Assembly (NCBI RefSeq): GCF_026127265.1
Contig: NZ_WWFG01000002.1
Location: 806,001-870,000, forward strand
Direction of reading: 5' to 3'
DNA: 64,000 nucleotides
Origin: Nostoc sp. KVJ3
Lineage (GTDB): Bacteria > Cyanobacteriota > Cyanobacteriia > Cyanobacteriales > Nostocaceae
Numbering within the stretch: position 1 is the stretch's first letter; each line of letters begins with the position of its first letter. The notes below the pieces were generated by a model, which searched no databases, was not told where the DNA came from, and saw only the letters and a program-made list of their open reading frames with translations. This document shows, in pieces, positions 52,612 to 61,200 of the stretch. The position numbers were made by a program, and so were the translations under genes.

Positions 52612-54720
52612 CTACCCTAAACCCAAAAAAGTTGAAATTAACGGCAACAGATTACTGCATTGTTCAACCAACTTTGTGGCACTGGGTAAACTAGAAATTG
52701 TCCCTTTTAAAATCTTTATAGCCGTTTTCGCCGCCTTTTGCATCGCCCCCTCTTGAGAACTTTTCCCCGCTTCTGCTAAAGCTTTCACTTGTTCTAATGC
52801 CTCAGCTTTATCTTCTTTAGATAAATTTGTATCAGCCTCAATTGCTGCTTGTAATTGCGTCAACAATTCCTTAATTCCCGGTTTATCTGGTTCGGGAGAC
52901 GCTGGTAACTCGTTGATGGTATTTGTTACCGTACCGCTAATATCACCTAAATTTAAAGCTTGTCCACTAGCATTAAAGTCTCTGCCAACACTACCAATTT
53001 CAATTTTGCGGCTGGAATCATTGCTATTAGTCATATTTTTATTCTCTACTTTGTTGTCAACTTGAACATTAATCGGCTTATTCGCTAATAATTTTACAAT
53101 CTCTGCCATCTCTCCACTTTGTTGGCGATAAACAACTATTTGCTCATCTTTAGCCTGTAATTGTGCTTTATATTTTTCTTCTACAGCTTGCAATGCCAGC
53201 TGATAACTTTGTGTAAAATCACTATGAATCTTTTCTTTATCAGCACCATCAGGTACACCAACTTTAACAACTACTACGCCATCACCTTTATTTTCAATAC
53301 TCTGTAGAGCTAATTCTGTGTCTTCATTTTGATTTTGTACTGTTTGGAAGGCGTTAACAAAAGCTTTCCAGTCGATACCGTCGCGGAAAATTAAATCAAC
53401 AGTATTTAAAACTTCTTCAAATAGCTTGCTAAATTCTCTTGGTTGAAACTCACCACTACTAGGACGGCGTTCGCGGTCGTCAGTTTCAGGCTTTGGATGT
53501 TCGAGAAGATAGATAAAGCGACAATCTATATTATCTAATTTGGTTGTACTTTCAATATTCCACGCTTCGACACAAGCACCTGTCATTTGAGCGCTGGTGA
53601 AGTTAGTACCTACAGCTTGAGCTAAAGTTAGGTTTGCCCGCTCTAAACAAGCACCTTGGAAGGTGGCTTCTGTAATATTAGCGTCTTTTAGATTCGCTTC
53701 TTTTAAATCTGCACCTATCAGGTTAGCGCCTTTCAGGTTTGCACGAGTATAAGATTTTCCTTGACCATTACCAGTGACGAGTAATTTTAGAACAGCTAAT
53801 TTAGTTAATATGGTGTCGTCAACTCTGGCAAAGTCAAGTTTTTTTGCTTCATAAAAACGGGTGCGTGTTAGGTTTGCTTTTCTAAAATCTGTGTTTTTCA
53901 GGGCTGCACCAGTAAAATCAGCATCGGTTAAATCGGCATTGCGGAAGCTAGTTCCACCTGTCGCAGCAAAGGCGAGAGCAAATGAGCGAATCCAAGCATC
54001 TTTTTCATCTCCCATTAAACTACGCCAGCTAATGTAAGCGCTAAATAATGTAAAGGCTGCGGCTCCGGCTACGGCTCCGGCTCCGGCTACAGTGAAGGCT
54101 CTAGCTACGGCTACGGCTCCGGCTGCGGCTCCGGCTACGGCTCCAGCTACGGCTGCGGCTCCGGCTGCGGCTCCAGCTACGGCTGCGGCTACGGCTGCGG
54201 CTACGGCTCCGGCTCCTGCTGCGGCTGCGGCTGCGGCTCCGGCTACGGCTACGGCTCCGGCTACGGCTATGGCTACGGTTCCGGCTACGGCTACGGCTCC
54301 GGCTACGGCTACGGCTCCGACTACGGCTACGGCTACGGCTGCGGCTACGGCTACGGCTCCGGCTCCGGCTGCTAGACTCTTACGAATGGTAATAATAAAA
54401 AAAACCAGTATCACAATTAGGGGAACTATCCCGATAATGAAGCTTGGAGTGCTTTTGATATCAAAAATAGATGCGACCAATAGACCAACTAAGATTGAGA
54501 AAAACCCTGATATTCCCGATAGCAGCCATGAGGCTATAAGCAACCCAATAGTCCAACATCGCTGTAGTCCAGCCTTAGCACCTGTGAAGTCAGCATCTTT
54601 AAGAATCGCGTTGGTAAAGTTTGCTCCTCTAATATCTGCCTTGCTAAAGTTTCCCCCAGTCAGGTTTTGACCTTTAAAAGAGCGACCTCGGAGATTTTGA
54701 CCGGAGTAGTCTGGCGGCAT
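52612..54720 (-). CDS. pentapeptide-repeat membrane protein with hexanucleotide-repeat-encoded Ala/Val/Gly region
   Basis: A 702-aa protein. Pentapeptide repeats lie at residues ~6-50 (NLRGRSFKGQNLTGGNFSKA) and again at ~250-400 (ADLTDADFTGAALKNTDFRKA, in pieces). Two or three hydrophobic helices follow at ~55-112. Residues 117-222 are almost only Ala, Val and Gly. They are encoded by a hexanucleotide tandem repeat (54056-54372; GGCTAC, GGCTCC, GGCTGC on the plus strand). The C-terminal ~270 residues include a coiled coil (EEKYKAQLQAKDEQIVVYRQ) and a DFNASGQALNLGDISGTV strand region, as in cyanobacterial effector-like proteins. Function unknown. The Ala/Val/Gly part may span the membrane. Confidence 0.85.
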   Translation of the reverse strand: MPPDYSGQNLRGRSFKGQNLTGGNFSKADIRGANFTNAILKDADFTGAKAGLQRCWTIGLLIASWLLSGISGFFSILVGLLVASIFDIKSTPSFIIGIVPLIVILVFFIITIRKSLAAGAGAVAVAAAVAVAVVGAVAVAGAVAVAGTVAIAVAGAVAVAGAAAAAAAGAGAVAAAVAAAVAGAAAGAAAVAGAVAGAAAGAVAVARAFTVAGAGAVAGAAAFTLFSAYISWRSLMGDEKDAWIRSFALAFAATGGTSFRNADLTDADFTGAALKNTDFRKANLTRTRFYEAKKLDFARVDDTILTKLAVLKLLVTGNGQGKSYTRANLKGANLIGADLKEANLKDANITEATFQGACLERANLTLAQAVGTNFTSAQMTGACVEAWNIESTTKLDNIDCRFIYLLEHPKPETDDRERRPSSGEFQPREFSKLFEEVLNTVDLIFRDGIDWKAFVNAFQTVQNQNEDTELALQSIENKGDGVVVVKVGVPDGADKEKIHSDFTQSYQLALQAVEEKYKAQLQAKDEQIVVYRQQSGEMAEIVKLLANKPINVQVDNKVENKNMTNSNDSSRKIEIGSVGRDFNASGQALNLGDISGTVTNTINELPASPEPDKPGIKELLTQLQAAIEADTNLSKEDKAEALEQVKALAEAGKSSQEGAMQKAAKTAIKILKGTISSLPSATKLVEQCSNLLPLISTFLGLG
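54056..54372. repeat. hexanucleotide tandem repeat inside the pentapeptide gene
   Basis: About 50 units of GGCTAC, GGCTCC and GGCTGC (rarely GGCTAT, GGTTCC, TCCGAC), in phase with codons, encode Ala-Val, Ala-Gly and Ala-Ala pairs on the minus strand. Because the unit is 6 bp, slippage changes length without breaking the frame. Confidence 0.93.
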
Positions 54721-55197
54721 AATTGCGTCAGCAAGAAGTTTTTAATGAGATTTTATACAACTGTACTCTGCAATATTTCGGATTTGGTGAAATTTTTATC
54801 AATATTGCAACTATAGCGGTCTATCTCATAACGCGAGCAACTTCAGAACTTATGGGAGCGCTCTACCTTATACTATTACTTACTAAGAGTAGTAAAGTTT
54901 ATAAAATTGAACTTTGTTTAGAGGATGTTTGAAAAGTCCTCTTCTCGGTATCAAATATTTTTTTACCCCACCCTAACCTCCTCTTATAAAGGCTACGGTG
55001 TACACACAAGTCTGAAATAGCTGATTAACCAAGGTTTACCCCACCCTAACCCTCCCCGTATGTATTGGGGAGGGAACAAGATTTTCCGGTTTCCCACCTT
55101 TACATCGGGGGGATTAAGGGGGGTAATAATTCGATTAAAGTCACAGCTAACTACTTTTAAAATATCCTCTCAGTCTTTTTACACTAACCACCTTCGG
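54721..55197. other. intergenic region with MITE-like element 3
   Basis: About 475 bases between the pentapeptide gene start and the CRISPR array. 54721-54917 has no supported gene; it would hold the pentapeptide gene's promoter. 54918-55172 is the MITE-like element. Confidence 0.5.
54918..55172. mobile_element. MITE-like element 3 (inverted relative to element 2)
   Basis: The left TTAGAGGATGTTTGAAAAGT (54918-54937) is complementary to 55153-55172 at 17 of 20 positions. The right body, GATTAAAGTCACAGCTAACT, is the reverse complement of the left body of element 2. It carries an internal ACACCGTAG repeat (54990-55015). It ends 25 bases before the first CRISPR repeat. Confidence 0.82.
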
Positions 55198-55742
55198 GTT
55201 TCCATTAGTTCAACTTCCGAAGAAGTTTAAAGAAATCACAAAGCGACACCGAAAAAACTTTGTTAAAACTGGTTTCCATTAGTTCAACTTCCGAAGAAGT
55301 TTAAAGCAGCTTGGGGCTTTCCAAAGAGCTGGAAACAGCGCAGGTTTCCATTAGTTCAACTTCCGAAGAAGTTTAAAGCTGTTTTACGCTTTCGTCTCAC
55401 CCTTATTTTAAAAATGGGTTTCCATTAGTTCAACTTCCGAAGAAGTTTAAAGCGGTAGTTACAGAGAATATAGATTCTCTGGTAGACGAGTTTCCATTAG
55501 TTCAACTTCCGAAGAAGTTTAAAGTTTTTGAGATTGAAGAAGAGAAAAAAGCAGGAAATAATTGTTTCCATTAGTTCAACTTCCGAAGAAGTTTAAAGCA
55601 ATGGCTACACTGCCTGGCAGGAATATCCAGAAGGTTTCCATTAGTTCAACTTCCGAAGAAGTTTAAAGTGCTACTGCCAAGACCTACTTCTTGAAAAATT
55701 CAAGCACGTTTCCATTAGTTCAACTTCCGAAGAAGTTTAAAG
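55198..55742 (-). CRISPR. orphan CRISPR array, 8 repeats of 35 bp and 7 spacers
   Basis: Repeats start at 55198, 55272, 55344, 55418, 55490, 55564, 55634 and 55708. All eight are identical, beginning GTTTCCATTAG and ending GTTTAAAG, with an internal AACTTC-CGAA-GAAGTT hairpin. Spacer lengths are 39, 37, 39, 37, 39, 35 and 39. On the minus strand each repeat ends AATGGAAAC, the usual GAAAC-type 3' handle of type I-D/III cyanobacterial repeats, so transcription is probably leftward with the leader at 55743-55945. A cas1 relic (55946-56092, minus strand) lies on the leader side. No complete cas gene is in the window. Confidence 0.97.
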
Positions 55743-55945
55743 GGTAGTCGCTGAAAGCCTTACCCAGTGCTAAGTCTACAGCACTTTTTTGTGGGATGCA
55801 AATTTTCCGCCGAATAATTGATAATTCTTGTCAATAAACTGATCGTTGAGAGGCATCAAACCCATATATAGAGAGCGATTTGTGGGATAGAACGAGAGAA
55901 TAAGGGTTTCAGGCATTATGTCTATCCCACAAATGGTATACTAGG
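55743..55945 (-). promoter_or_regulatory. probable CRISPR leader region
   Basis: About 200 AT-rich bases between the array and the cas1 relic. It includes an inverted repeat ATTTGTGGGATAGA (55878-55891) and TCTATCCCACAAAT (55921-55934), plus another TTTGTGGGAT at 55787-55797. Leader identity follows from orientation and is inference. Confidence 0.5.
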
Positions 55946-56092
55946 CTACAGTTTCCAAGTCATTGGACGATAGACTTCAACCTCACCAGTCAAACAAGCA
56001 ATATATTCGCGCACCTGCAATTCTATACAACGACGATACGCTACTTTATGACCTGTGTGTGGGTGCGTCGTCTCGGTTTGTAACTTCTCCTC
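55946..56092 (-). pseudogene. cas1 C-terminal relic
   Basis: The leftward frame reads EEKLQTETTHPHTGHKVAYR, RCIELQVREYIACLTGEVEV, YRPMTWKL and a stop at 55946-55948. The HP...YRRxIELQVRxYIA...GEVExYRPMxW pattern is the C-terminal end of Cas1 in cyanobacterial type III/I-D loci. A stop (TGA at 56093-56095) lies just upstream, and the N-terminal ~250-280 residues are missing. So only the tail of the integrase gene remains, in the correct orientation beside the array. Confidence 0.7.
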
Positions 56093-56102
56093 TCAAGTAT
56101 GA

Positions 56103-56294
56103 GTAATTACAGCGTTAAAAAAAGCAGGTTTTGAGGTAGCAATAATCCGAGAGAGTCACCATTTTTTGATACACAGTGATGGTCGTCGAAGCTTTGTTCC
56201 AGTGCATTTTGGTGAAACAATTGGTTCTGGTTTGTTAGCGCAGATACTCCGTGACTGTGAGATCGTCCATGATGAATTCCGGGAACTATTGTAA
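56103..56294 (+). pseudogene. hicA-like toxin relic (5' end missing)
   Basis: The frame 56103-56294 reads ALKKAGFEVAIIRESHHFLI, HSDGRRSFVPVHFGETIG and SGLLAQILRDCEI, the HicA dsRNA-binding-fold signature (KAGF...GSHH...VPxHxxExIxxGxLxxIL), with the catalytic His in SHH. No start codon in frame; a stop (TGA) lies directly upstream and ATG at 56099 is out of frame. It is a decayed or N-terminally truncated toxin without hicB. ATT at 56106 is the only odd alternative start. Confidence 0.65.
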
Positions 56295-56461
56295 AAATAG
56301 GTAAAACTTACCCTTCCTGTCTCATGGACTCCTCTATATATAGTGTGAGATTATTCAATTTTTTATTGCACTAGAACTACTACAATTACTATTGATGCTA
56401 GATAATGGGAAGGCTTTGACATTTTCTTCCCAATCTAGCCCGGAAACAATAACTAAGACTT
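56295..56461. other. intergenic region upstream of aspS
   Basis: About 165 AT-rich bases with the aspS promoter presumably in it. No hairpin or small gene was supported. Confidence 0.35.
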
Positions 56462-58249
56462 ATGCGAACTCATTATTGCGGCGAACTCCGAAAAGAACAT
56501 ATTGGAGAAACTGTTACCTTTTACGGATGGGTAGACCGTCGCCGCGATCACGGTGGTGTGATATTTTTAGATTTACGCGATCGCTCTGGAATTGTCCAAA
56601 TCGTCAGCGATCCGCAACGCACCCCAGATTCCTACGAATATGCCAACGCCCTGCGAAATGAATATGTTGTCGAAATCACTGGTAGGGTAACGCACCGTCC
56701 CGAAGAATCTCTCAATCCCCGCATCCCCACAGGCGAGGTAGAAATCTACGCTGATAAAATTCAACTCCTCAATGCTGTCCGCAAACAGTTACCTTTTCAA
56801 GTTTCTGTAGCTGACACCGAGACAGTACGGGAAGACTTGCGGCTGAAATATCGTTATTTGGATTTGCGACGCGAACGCATGGCGCAAAATTTGCAACTGC
56901 GTCATCAAATTGTTAAAGCTATGCGGCGTTATCTGGAAGATTTGGAAGGTTTTATTGAAGTCGAAACCCCAATCCTTACCCGTTCTACCCCAGAAGGAGC
57001 GCGGGATTATGTTCTACCTAGTCGCGTCAATCCTGGTGAGTGGTATGCTTTGCCGCAATCACCCCAGCTATTTAAACAATTGCTGATGGTATCCGGTTTA
57101 GACAGATATTATCAGATTGCCCGTTGCTTTCGTGACGAGGATTTACGCGCCGACAGACAACCAGAATTTACTCAATTGGACATGGAAATGAGTTTCATGT
57201 CTCAAGAAGAAATTATCGAACTGAATGAGAACTTAGTTTGCCATATCTTCAAAACCGTTAAAGGCATTGAGTTACAGCGCCCTTTCCCCCGCCTCACTTA
57301 CGCTGAAGGGATGGAACGCTACGGAAGTGATAAACCAGATACCCGCTATGGTTTGGAATTAGTTGATGTCTCAGATATTGGCAAAGAGTCTGGTTTCAAA
57401 GTCTTTCGAGACACTGTTACCAATGGTGGTATCGTCAAAATCCTGCCCATTCCTAACGGTAACGATGTAATTTCTAACGTCCGCATTAAACCAGGTGGCG
57501 ATTTATTCAAAGAAGCCAGCGAAGCCGGTGCTAGAGGTTTAGCTTATATCCGCGTTAGGGATGATGGCGAAATTGACACCATTGGCGCGATTAAAGACAA
57601 CCTCAGCGTTGAACAAAAACAAGAAATTCTCCGCCGTACAGGTGCAAAAGCGGGACATTTGTTGTTGTTTGGGGCAGGGGAAGCTGCTACAGTTAATAAA
57701 ACATTAGATAGATTACGGCAAGCGATCGCTAAAGAATTTGATTTAATCGATCCAGAAAAAATCAACTTGCTGTGGATTACAGACTTTCCCATGTTCGAGT
57801 GGAATGCTGACGAAAAACGTTTAGAAGCACTACATCACCCGTTTACAGCACCCCATCCTGATGATTTGAGCGACTTAAAGACAGCACGCGCCCAAGCTTA
57901 CGACTTGATACTCAACGGCGTAGAAGTTGGCGGCGGAAGTCTGCGGATTTATCAGCGAGAAATTCAACAGCAGGTGTTTGAAGCGATCGGTTTATCTCCT
58001 GAAGAAGCACAAAGTAAATTTGGCTTTCTCTTAGAAGCATTTGAATATGGTACACCACCGCATGGTGGCATTGCCTACGGTTTAGATCGTTTAGTGATGT
58101 TGCTAGCCGGCGAAGAATCCATTCGAGATGTCATTGCTTTTCCGAAGACACAACAAGCGCGTTGTTTGTTAACAGATGCACCTTCTTCTGTAGATGCGAA
58201 ACAGTTGAAAGAATTGCACGTTGCTTCAACTTATAAACCAAAATCCTAG
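56462..58249 (+). CDS. aspS: aspartyl-tRNA synthetase
   Basis: A 595-aa class IIb synthetase. The N-terminal OB-fold anticodon domain runs to about residue 110 (RRDHGGVIFLDLRDRSGIVQ). Class II motif 2 is FRDEDLRADRQPEFTQLD. The bacterial insertion (GAD) domain is around 290-410 (SGFKVFRDTVTNGGIVKILP). Motif 3 is AYGLDRLVMLLAGEESIRDV. It charges tRNA-Asp; many cyanobacterial forms are non-discriminating and also charge tRNA-Asn for GatCAB. Length and domain order are normal. Confidence 0.97.
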   Translation: MRTHYCGELRKEHIGETVTFYGWVDRRRDHGGVIFLDLRDRSGIVQIVSDPQRTPDSYEYANALRNEYVVEITGRVTHRPEESLNPRIPTGEVEIYADKIQLLNAVRKQLPFQVSVADTETVREDLRLKYRYLDLRRERMAQNLQLRHQIVKAMRRYLEDLEGFIEVETPILTRSTPEGARDYVLPSRVNPGEWYALPQSPQLFKQLLMVSGLDRYYQIARCFRDEDLRADRQPEFTQLDMEMSFMSQEEIIELNENLVCHIFKTVKGIELQRPFPRLTYAEGMERYGSDKPDTRYGLELVDVSDIGKESGFKVFRDTVTNGGIVKILPIPNGNDVISNVRIKPGGDLFKEASEAGARGLAYIRVRDDGEIDTIGAIKDNLSVEQKQEILRRTGAKAGHLLLFGAGEAATVNKTLDRLRQAIAKEFDLIDPEKINLLWITDFPMFEWNADEKRLEALHHPFTAPHPDDLSDLKTARAQAYDLILNGVEVGGGSLRIYQREIQQQVFEAIGLSPEEAQSKFGFLLEAFEYGTPPHGGIAYGLDRLVMLLAGEESIRDVIAFPKTQQARCLLTDAPSSVDAKQLKELHVASTYKPKS

Positions 58250-58602
58250 TCAACTACGAAATTGTTTAATTACACAATGTCATTGCCAATGGAACGTACC
58301 CCTTTCAGGGCGGATAAAATGTTCGGACAATAATTCCTCTTTCCTCTGTGTTCTCTGCGCCTCTGTGGTTCAATAAATCGCTTTTAAACCGCAGAGGCAC
58401 TTGACTGAACCGTATTGAATTATAATAAGAGTACTCCAAGTAAAAAAATGCCCAATTGTCATTGCGAGCGATCGCGAAGCGTCTCGTAGAGAAGCGAAGT
58501 AATCTCAAGGGCTGTGATTGCTTCGCTCGCAATGACGGGTTTTGGATCATTTATTTTTTGGAACACTCTAATTCCAGCATTTACCAATTACCCCCATCAC
58601 TT
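58250..58602. other. intergenic region with repeat element
   Basis: About 350 bases between aspS and pirin. The CCTCTGTGTTCTCTGCG...CCGCAGAGG repeat is at 58340-58400. The 142-bp inverted-repeat element is at 58428-58569, including a GCGAAGCGTCTCGTAGAGAAGCG piece. Confidence 0.5.
58428..58569. mobile_element. 142-bp inverted-repeat element (AGAGTACTCC ends)
   Basis: The left AGAGTACTCCAAGTAAAAAA and the reverse complement of the right end, AGAGTGTTCCAAAAAATAAA, agree in most positions (terminal inverted repeat ~20 bp with several mismatches). The interior contains TCATTGCGAGCGATCGCGAA and its partly inverted copy. It has no gene. A perfect 38-bp copy of its left end is at 40808-40845. Confidence 0.65.
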
Positions 58603-59487
58603 ATGGCAATACTTCAACTGATTGAACCTGAAGTTAAAGATTTGGGTGGGTTTGTTGCTCGCCGTAGTTTGCCATATCCTCATCGTCAAATGGTTGGGCC
58701 GTTTATCTTCTTCGATCATCTTGGCCCCTCTGTTTTGCCACCCAATAAAGGCATCGATGTCCGACCACATCCTCATATCAATCTCGCCACCGTCACTTAC
58801 TTATTTGATGGTGCTTTAATGCACCGCGATAGTTTAGGCACTGTAAAGGAAATTCGACCCGGTGCTGTAAACTGGATGACGGCGGGAAAAGGGATTGTAC
58901 ATTCAGAGCGATCGCCTGATATCGCTCGTCAAAATGACGCTACCATTCATGGCATTCAAACTTGGGTCGCCTTGCCTGTAGAATATGAAGAAATCGATCC
59001 AAGCTTTACTCACTATTCTGCGGAAAGCCTTCCTACCTGGCAAGAGAATGGCGCGATAATTAAACTCATCGCCGGAGAAGCACTTGGCTACACCTCACCT
59101 GTCAAAGTTTTCTCACCTATTCTCTATTTAGATGTAATGCTATCTGCCAATGCTCACTTTCCTATCCCCACAGGTTATTCAGAGAGGGCAGTATACAGTG
59201 TCACGGAAGGTTTGAGCATTAATGAGCAACCGTTAGAGCCATATCACCTTGCCATCCTAGAGCCAGTGGATGAAATCAGGGTTTCTGCTGCTGCTGCTGC
59301 TCGATGTATTGTTATTGGTGGTGAACCATTAGGTACACGCTACAAATGGTGGAATTTTGTTTCTAGCCGACTAGAGCGGATAGAGGAAGCAAAAGCCGAT
59401 TGGCGGGATTGCCGCTTTGCTAGGGTATCAGATGAAACAGAGTTTATTCCATTGCCAGAAGTGACGATCGAGGCTAATCCTTTTTAG
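58603..59487 (+). CDS. pirin family protein
   Basis: About 294 aa from the ATG at 58603. The open frame continues upstream into the repeat element and is not trusted there. It is a two-cupin (bicupin) protein. The N-terminal metal site is HPHINLATVTYLFDGALMHRDSLG with GKGIVHSE (three His and one Glu in the pirin pattern). Bacterial pirins can act as quercetin 2,3-dioxygenases or redox-sensing regulators; the role here is unknown. Confidence 0.9.
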   Translation: MAILQLIEPEVKDLGGFVARRSLPYPHRQMVGPFIFFDHLGPSVLPPNKGIDVRPHPHINLATVTYLFDGALMHRDSLGTVKEIRPGAVNWMTAGKGIVHSERSPDIARQNDATIHGIQTWVALPVEYEEIDPSFTHYSAESLPTWQENGAIIKLIAGEALGYTSPVKVFSPILYLDVMLSANAHFPIPTGYSERAVYSVTEGLSINEQPLEPYHLAILEPVDEIRVSAAAAARCIVIGGEPLGTRYKWWNFVSSRLERIEEAKADWRDCRFARVSDETEFIPLPEVTIEANPF

Positions 59488-59556
59488 TATCAGTTATGGT
59501 TTAGGGGTGAGCGATCGCAACCCTAATTAAAAAAGTTGAATAGATGAGTTAATTTG

Positions 59557-60942
59557 ATGGTAAATAACTTCTCCTGGACTAAACAGTGGTATCCAATAAC
59601 TCCCGTCGGTTATCTGGAACCTTCTCATCCGACCCCCATCACTTTGCTTGGAAAAAAGCTGGTAATCTGGAGAGACAAACATCAAAAATGGGTAGTAATG
59701 GATGATACTTGCCCCCATAAGTTGGCACAGCTATCTTTAGGAAGTATCAATGAAAATGGAAACCTAATGTGCCGTCATCATGGTTGGGCTTTTGATGAGG
59801 CAGGAAAATGTACAAATATTCCCATGTTAAGTGATGAAAAGGCTTTAAAAGCTGCTTGTAATAGTGAGCGATCGCAAGTAACAATATACCCAACTCAAGT
59901 GCTACAAGAATTACTATGGATCTGGGCAGATAATAGTCCTACCGCTTTTGAAGATAGCACTTCAAAGCAACCTGCCCTGATGCCAGAATCTAAACTTGAT
60001 AGCTCGTTGAGTGATTGGTTTATGTCAGAAGTTCCTGTTGGTTACACTGTCTCTGTTGAAAGTAGTTTTGACCCTTCTCACGCCCAATTCTTGCATGAAG
60101 GAATTGCTGGATTTTCCCCGGAACGAGCTATCCCCATACAAAATTTTGAAGTATTAGGAGAAATATCTGCCGAAGATGGTTTTACTTTAAAGCATTCTGG
60201 TTACAATATTTTTAACAAAGATATGGATGCGACTCGGAAGTTCAGTCCGCCCTGTTCTAATACAACAATCTATAAATATTCTAACGGTAAATATGCTTTA
60301 TTTCAGCTATATTTTGTACCCACGAAATCAGGTTATTGTAGGCAAATTGGTAAGTTTGTTGCTGATAGCCTTCCCCAAAAACGTAACTTTTGGTTTGAGC
60401 TTCTGCCCAACTATTTACAAACTGGGTTAAAACATTCATCTAGTTATAAATTGAGTAACCAAGATTTATCAATGATGCACTCCCAAGCTGTTAACGAATC
60501 TGCGATCGATAAACCTTGGCAAAAGTCATATTTTCTGCCTTCAATAGCTGACATTGGCATCGTTACTTTTCGCAAATGGTTAGATGAATTTGCTGGTGGT
60601 AAACCTGCATGGCAGGGAGTAGCAGAAGTACCTTTTAAAGAATTAAGTGATGAAGAATTATACGATATCTGGCACAGACATACTAAACATTGCCCTAGTT
60701 GTCGGCAATCTTTAGTTTTGATAGATAAAGTTAAAAATTTCTGTCAAAATTCGACCCTAGTATTGACCATTTTAGCGTTGTTACTAATCGTCATTAATCT
60801 CCCTATAAACATAGTTATTGTACCAGTTTTACTTAGCATATTAAGTTTAATTTGTAACTATAAATTAGATTCAATTCGAGAACGCTTTCTCAGCAGTATT
60901 CCCAAAAAAGGTGGTTTTTCAATACATAGTATATTTAACTAA
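59557..60942 (+). CDS. Rieske non-heme oxygenase, pheophorbide-a-oxygenase/TIC55-like
   Basis: A protein of about 461 aa from the ATG at 59557. The Rieske [2Fe-2S] motif is C52-x-H54...C72-x2-H75 (DTCPHKLAQLSLG and MCRHHGWAFD). The mononuclear iron site follows (SSFDPSHAQFLHEGIAG, Asp-x-x-His-x4-His pattern). A CPSCRQ (CxxC) motif near residue 385 and two C-terminal membrane helices (about 395-435) match the PaO/TIC55/PTC52 group that acts on chlorophyll-type substrates in plants. The cyanobacterial substrate is not known. Alone downstream of pirin. Confidence 0.88.
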   Translation: MVNNFSWTKQWYPITPVGYLEPSHPTPITLLGKKLVIWRDKHQKWVVMDDTCPHKLAQLSLGSINENGNLMCRHHGWAFDEAGKCTNIPMLSDEKALKAACNSERSQVTIYPTQVLQELLWIWADNSPTAFEDSTSKQPALMPESKLDSSLSDWFMSEVPVGYTVSVESSFDPSHAQFLHEGIAGFSPERAIPIQNFEVLGEISAEDGFTLKHSGYNIFNKDMDATRKFSPPCSNTTIYKYSNGKYALFQLYFVPTKSGYCRQIGKFVADSLPQKRNFWFELLPNYLQTGLKHSSSYKLSNQDLSMMHSQAVNESAIDKPWQKSYFLPSIADIGIVTFRKWLDEFAGGKPAWQGVAEVPFKELSDEELYDIWHRHTKHCPSCRQSLVLIDKVKNFCQNSTLVLTILALLLIVINLPINIVIVPVLLSILSLICNYKLDSIRERFLSSIPKKGGFSIHSIFN

Positions 60943-60975
60943 TACAGGAATCCGATTTGAATTGTGAAAAAATAC

Positions 60976-61051
60976 TATAGCTTTTCCTAATCAAATGAGG
61001 TACATCATAGCCCCCTCCTCGCTGGCGGGGAGGGGGTTGGGGGTGGGGTTC
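60976..61051. repeat. 76-bp dispersed repeat (partner 50521-50596)
   Basis: Reverse complement of 50521-50596 with two differences. Includes a strong G/C hairpin. Confidence 0.75.
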
Positions 61052-61137
61052 TTGTATCTGACCAGACCGGGAAACGCTATAAGTAGAACAGCTTAAATAA
61101 TTCACACTATGTCATTGCGAATGAAACGAAGTGTAAT

Positions 61138-61197
61138 CAATACTGTTCGGTTAAGGCAAGAGACGCGATAAATCGCCGTCTTTACAATAATCAATCC
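61138..61197. repeat. 60-bp dispersed repeat (partner 38480-38539)
   Basis: Reverse complement of 38480-38539 with two differences. It abuts the ATPase relic directly. Confidence 0.75.
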
Positions 61198-61200
61198 TTC

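Larger units (their letters stand above)
60943..61200. other. intergenic region with two dispersed repeats
   Basis: Contains the 76-bp repeat (60976-61051, with CCCCCTCCTCGCTGGCGGGG stem) and the 60-bp repeat (61138-61197), which stops right at the start of the P-type ATPase relic. Confidence 0.6.

Noticed and set aside
54092..54670. Plus-strand frame of 192 codons rich in Ala, Thr and Pro
   Set aside because: Mirror of the hexanucleotide repeat in the pentapeptide gene; no gene features of its own.
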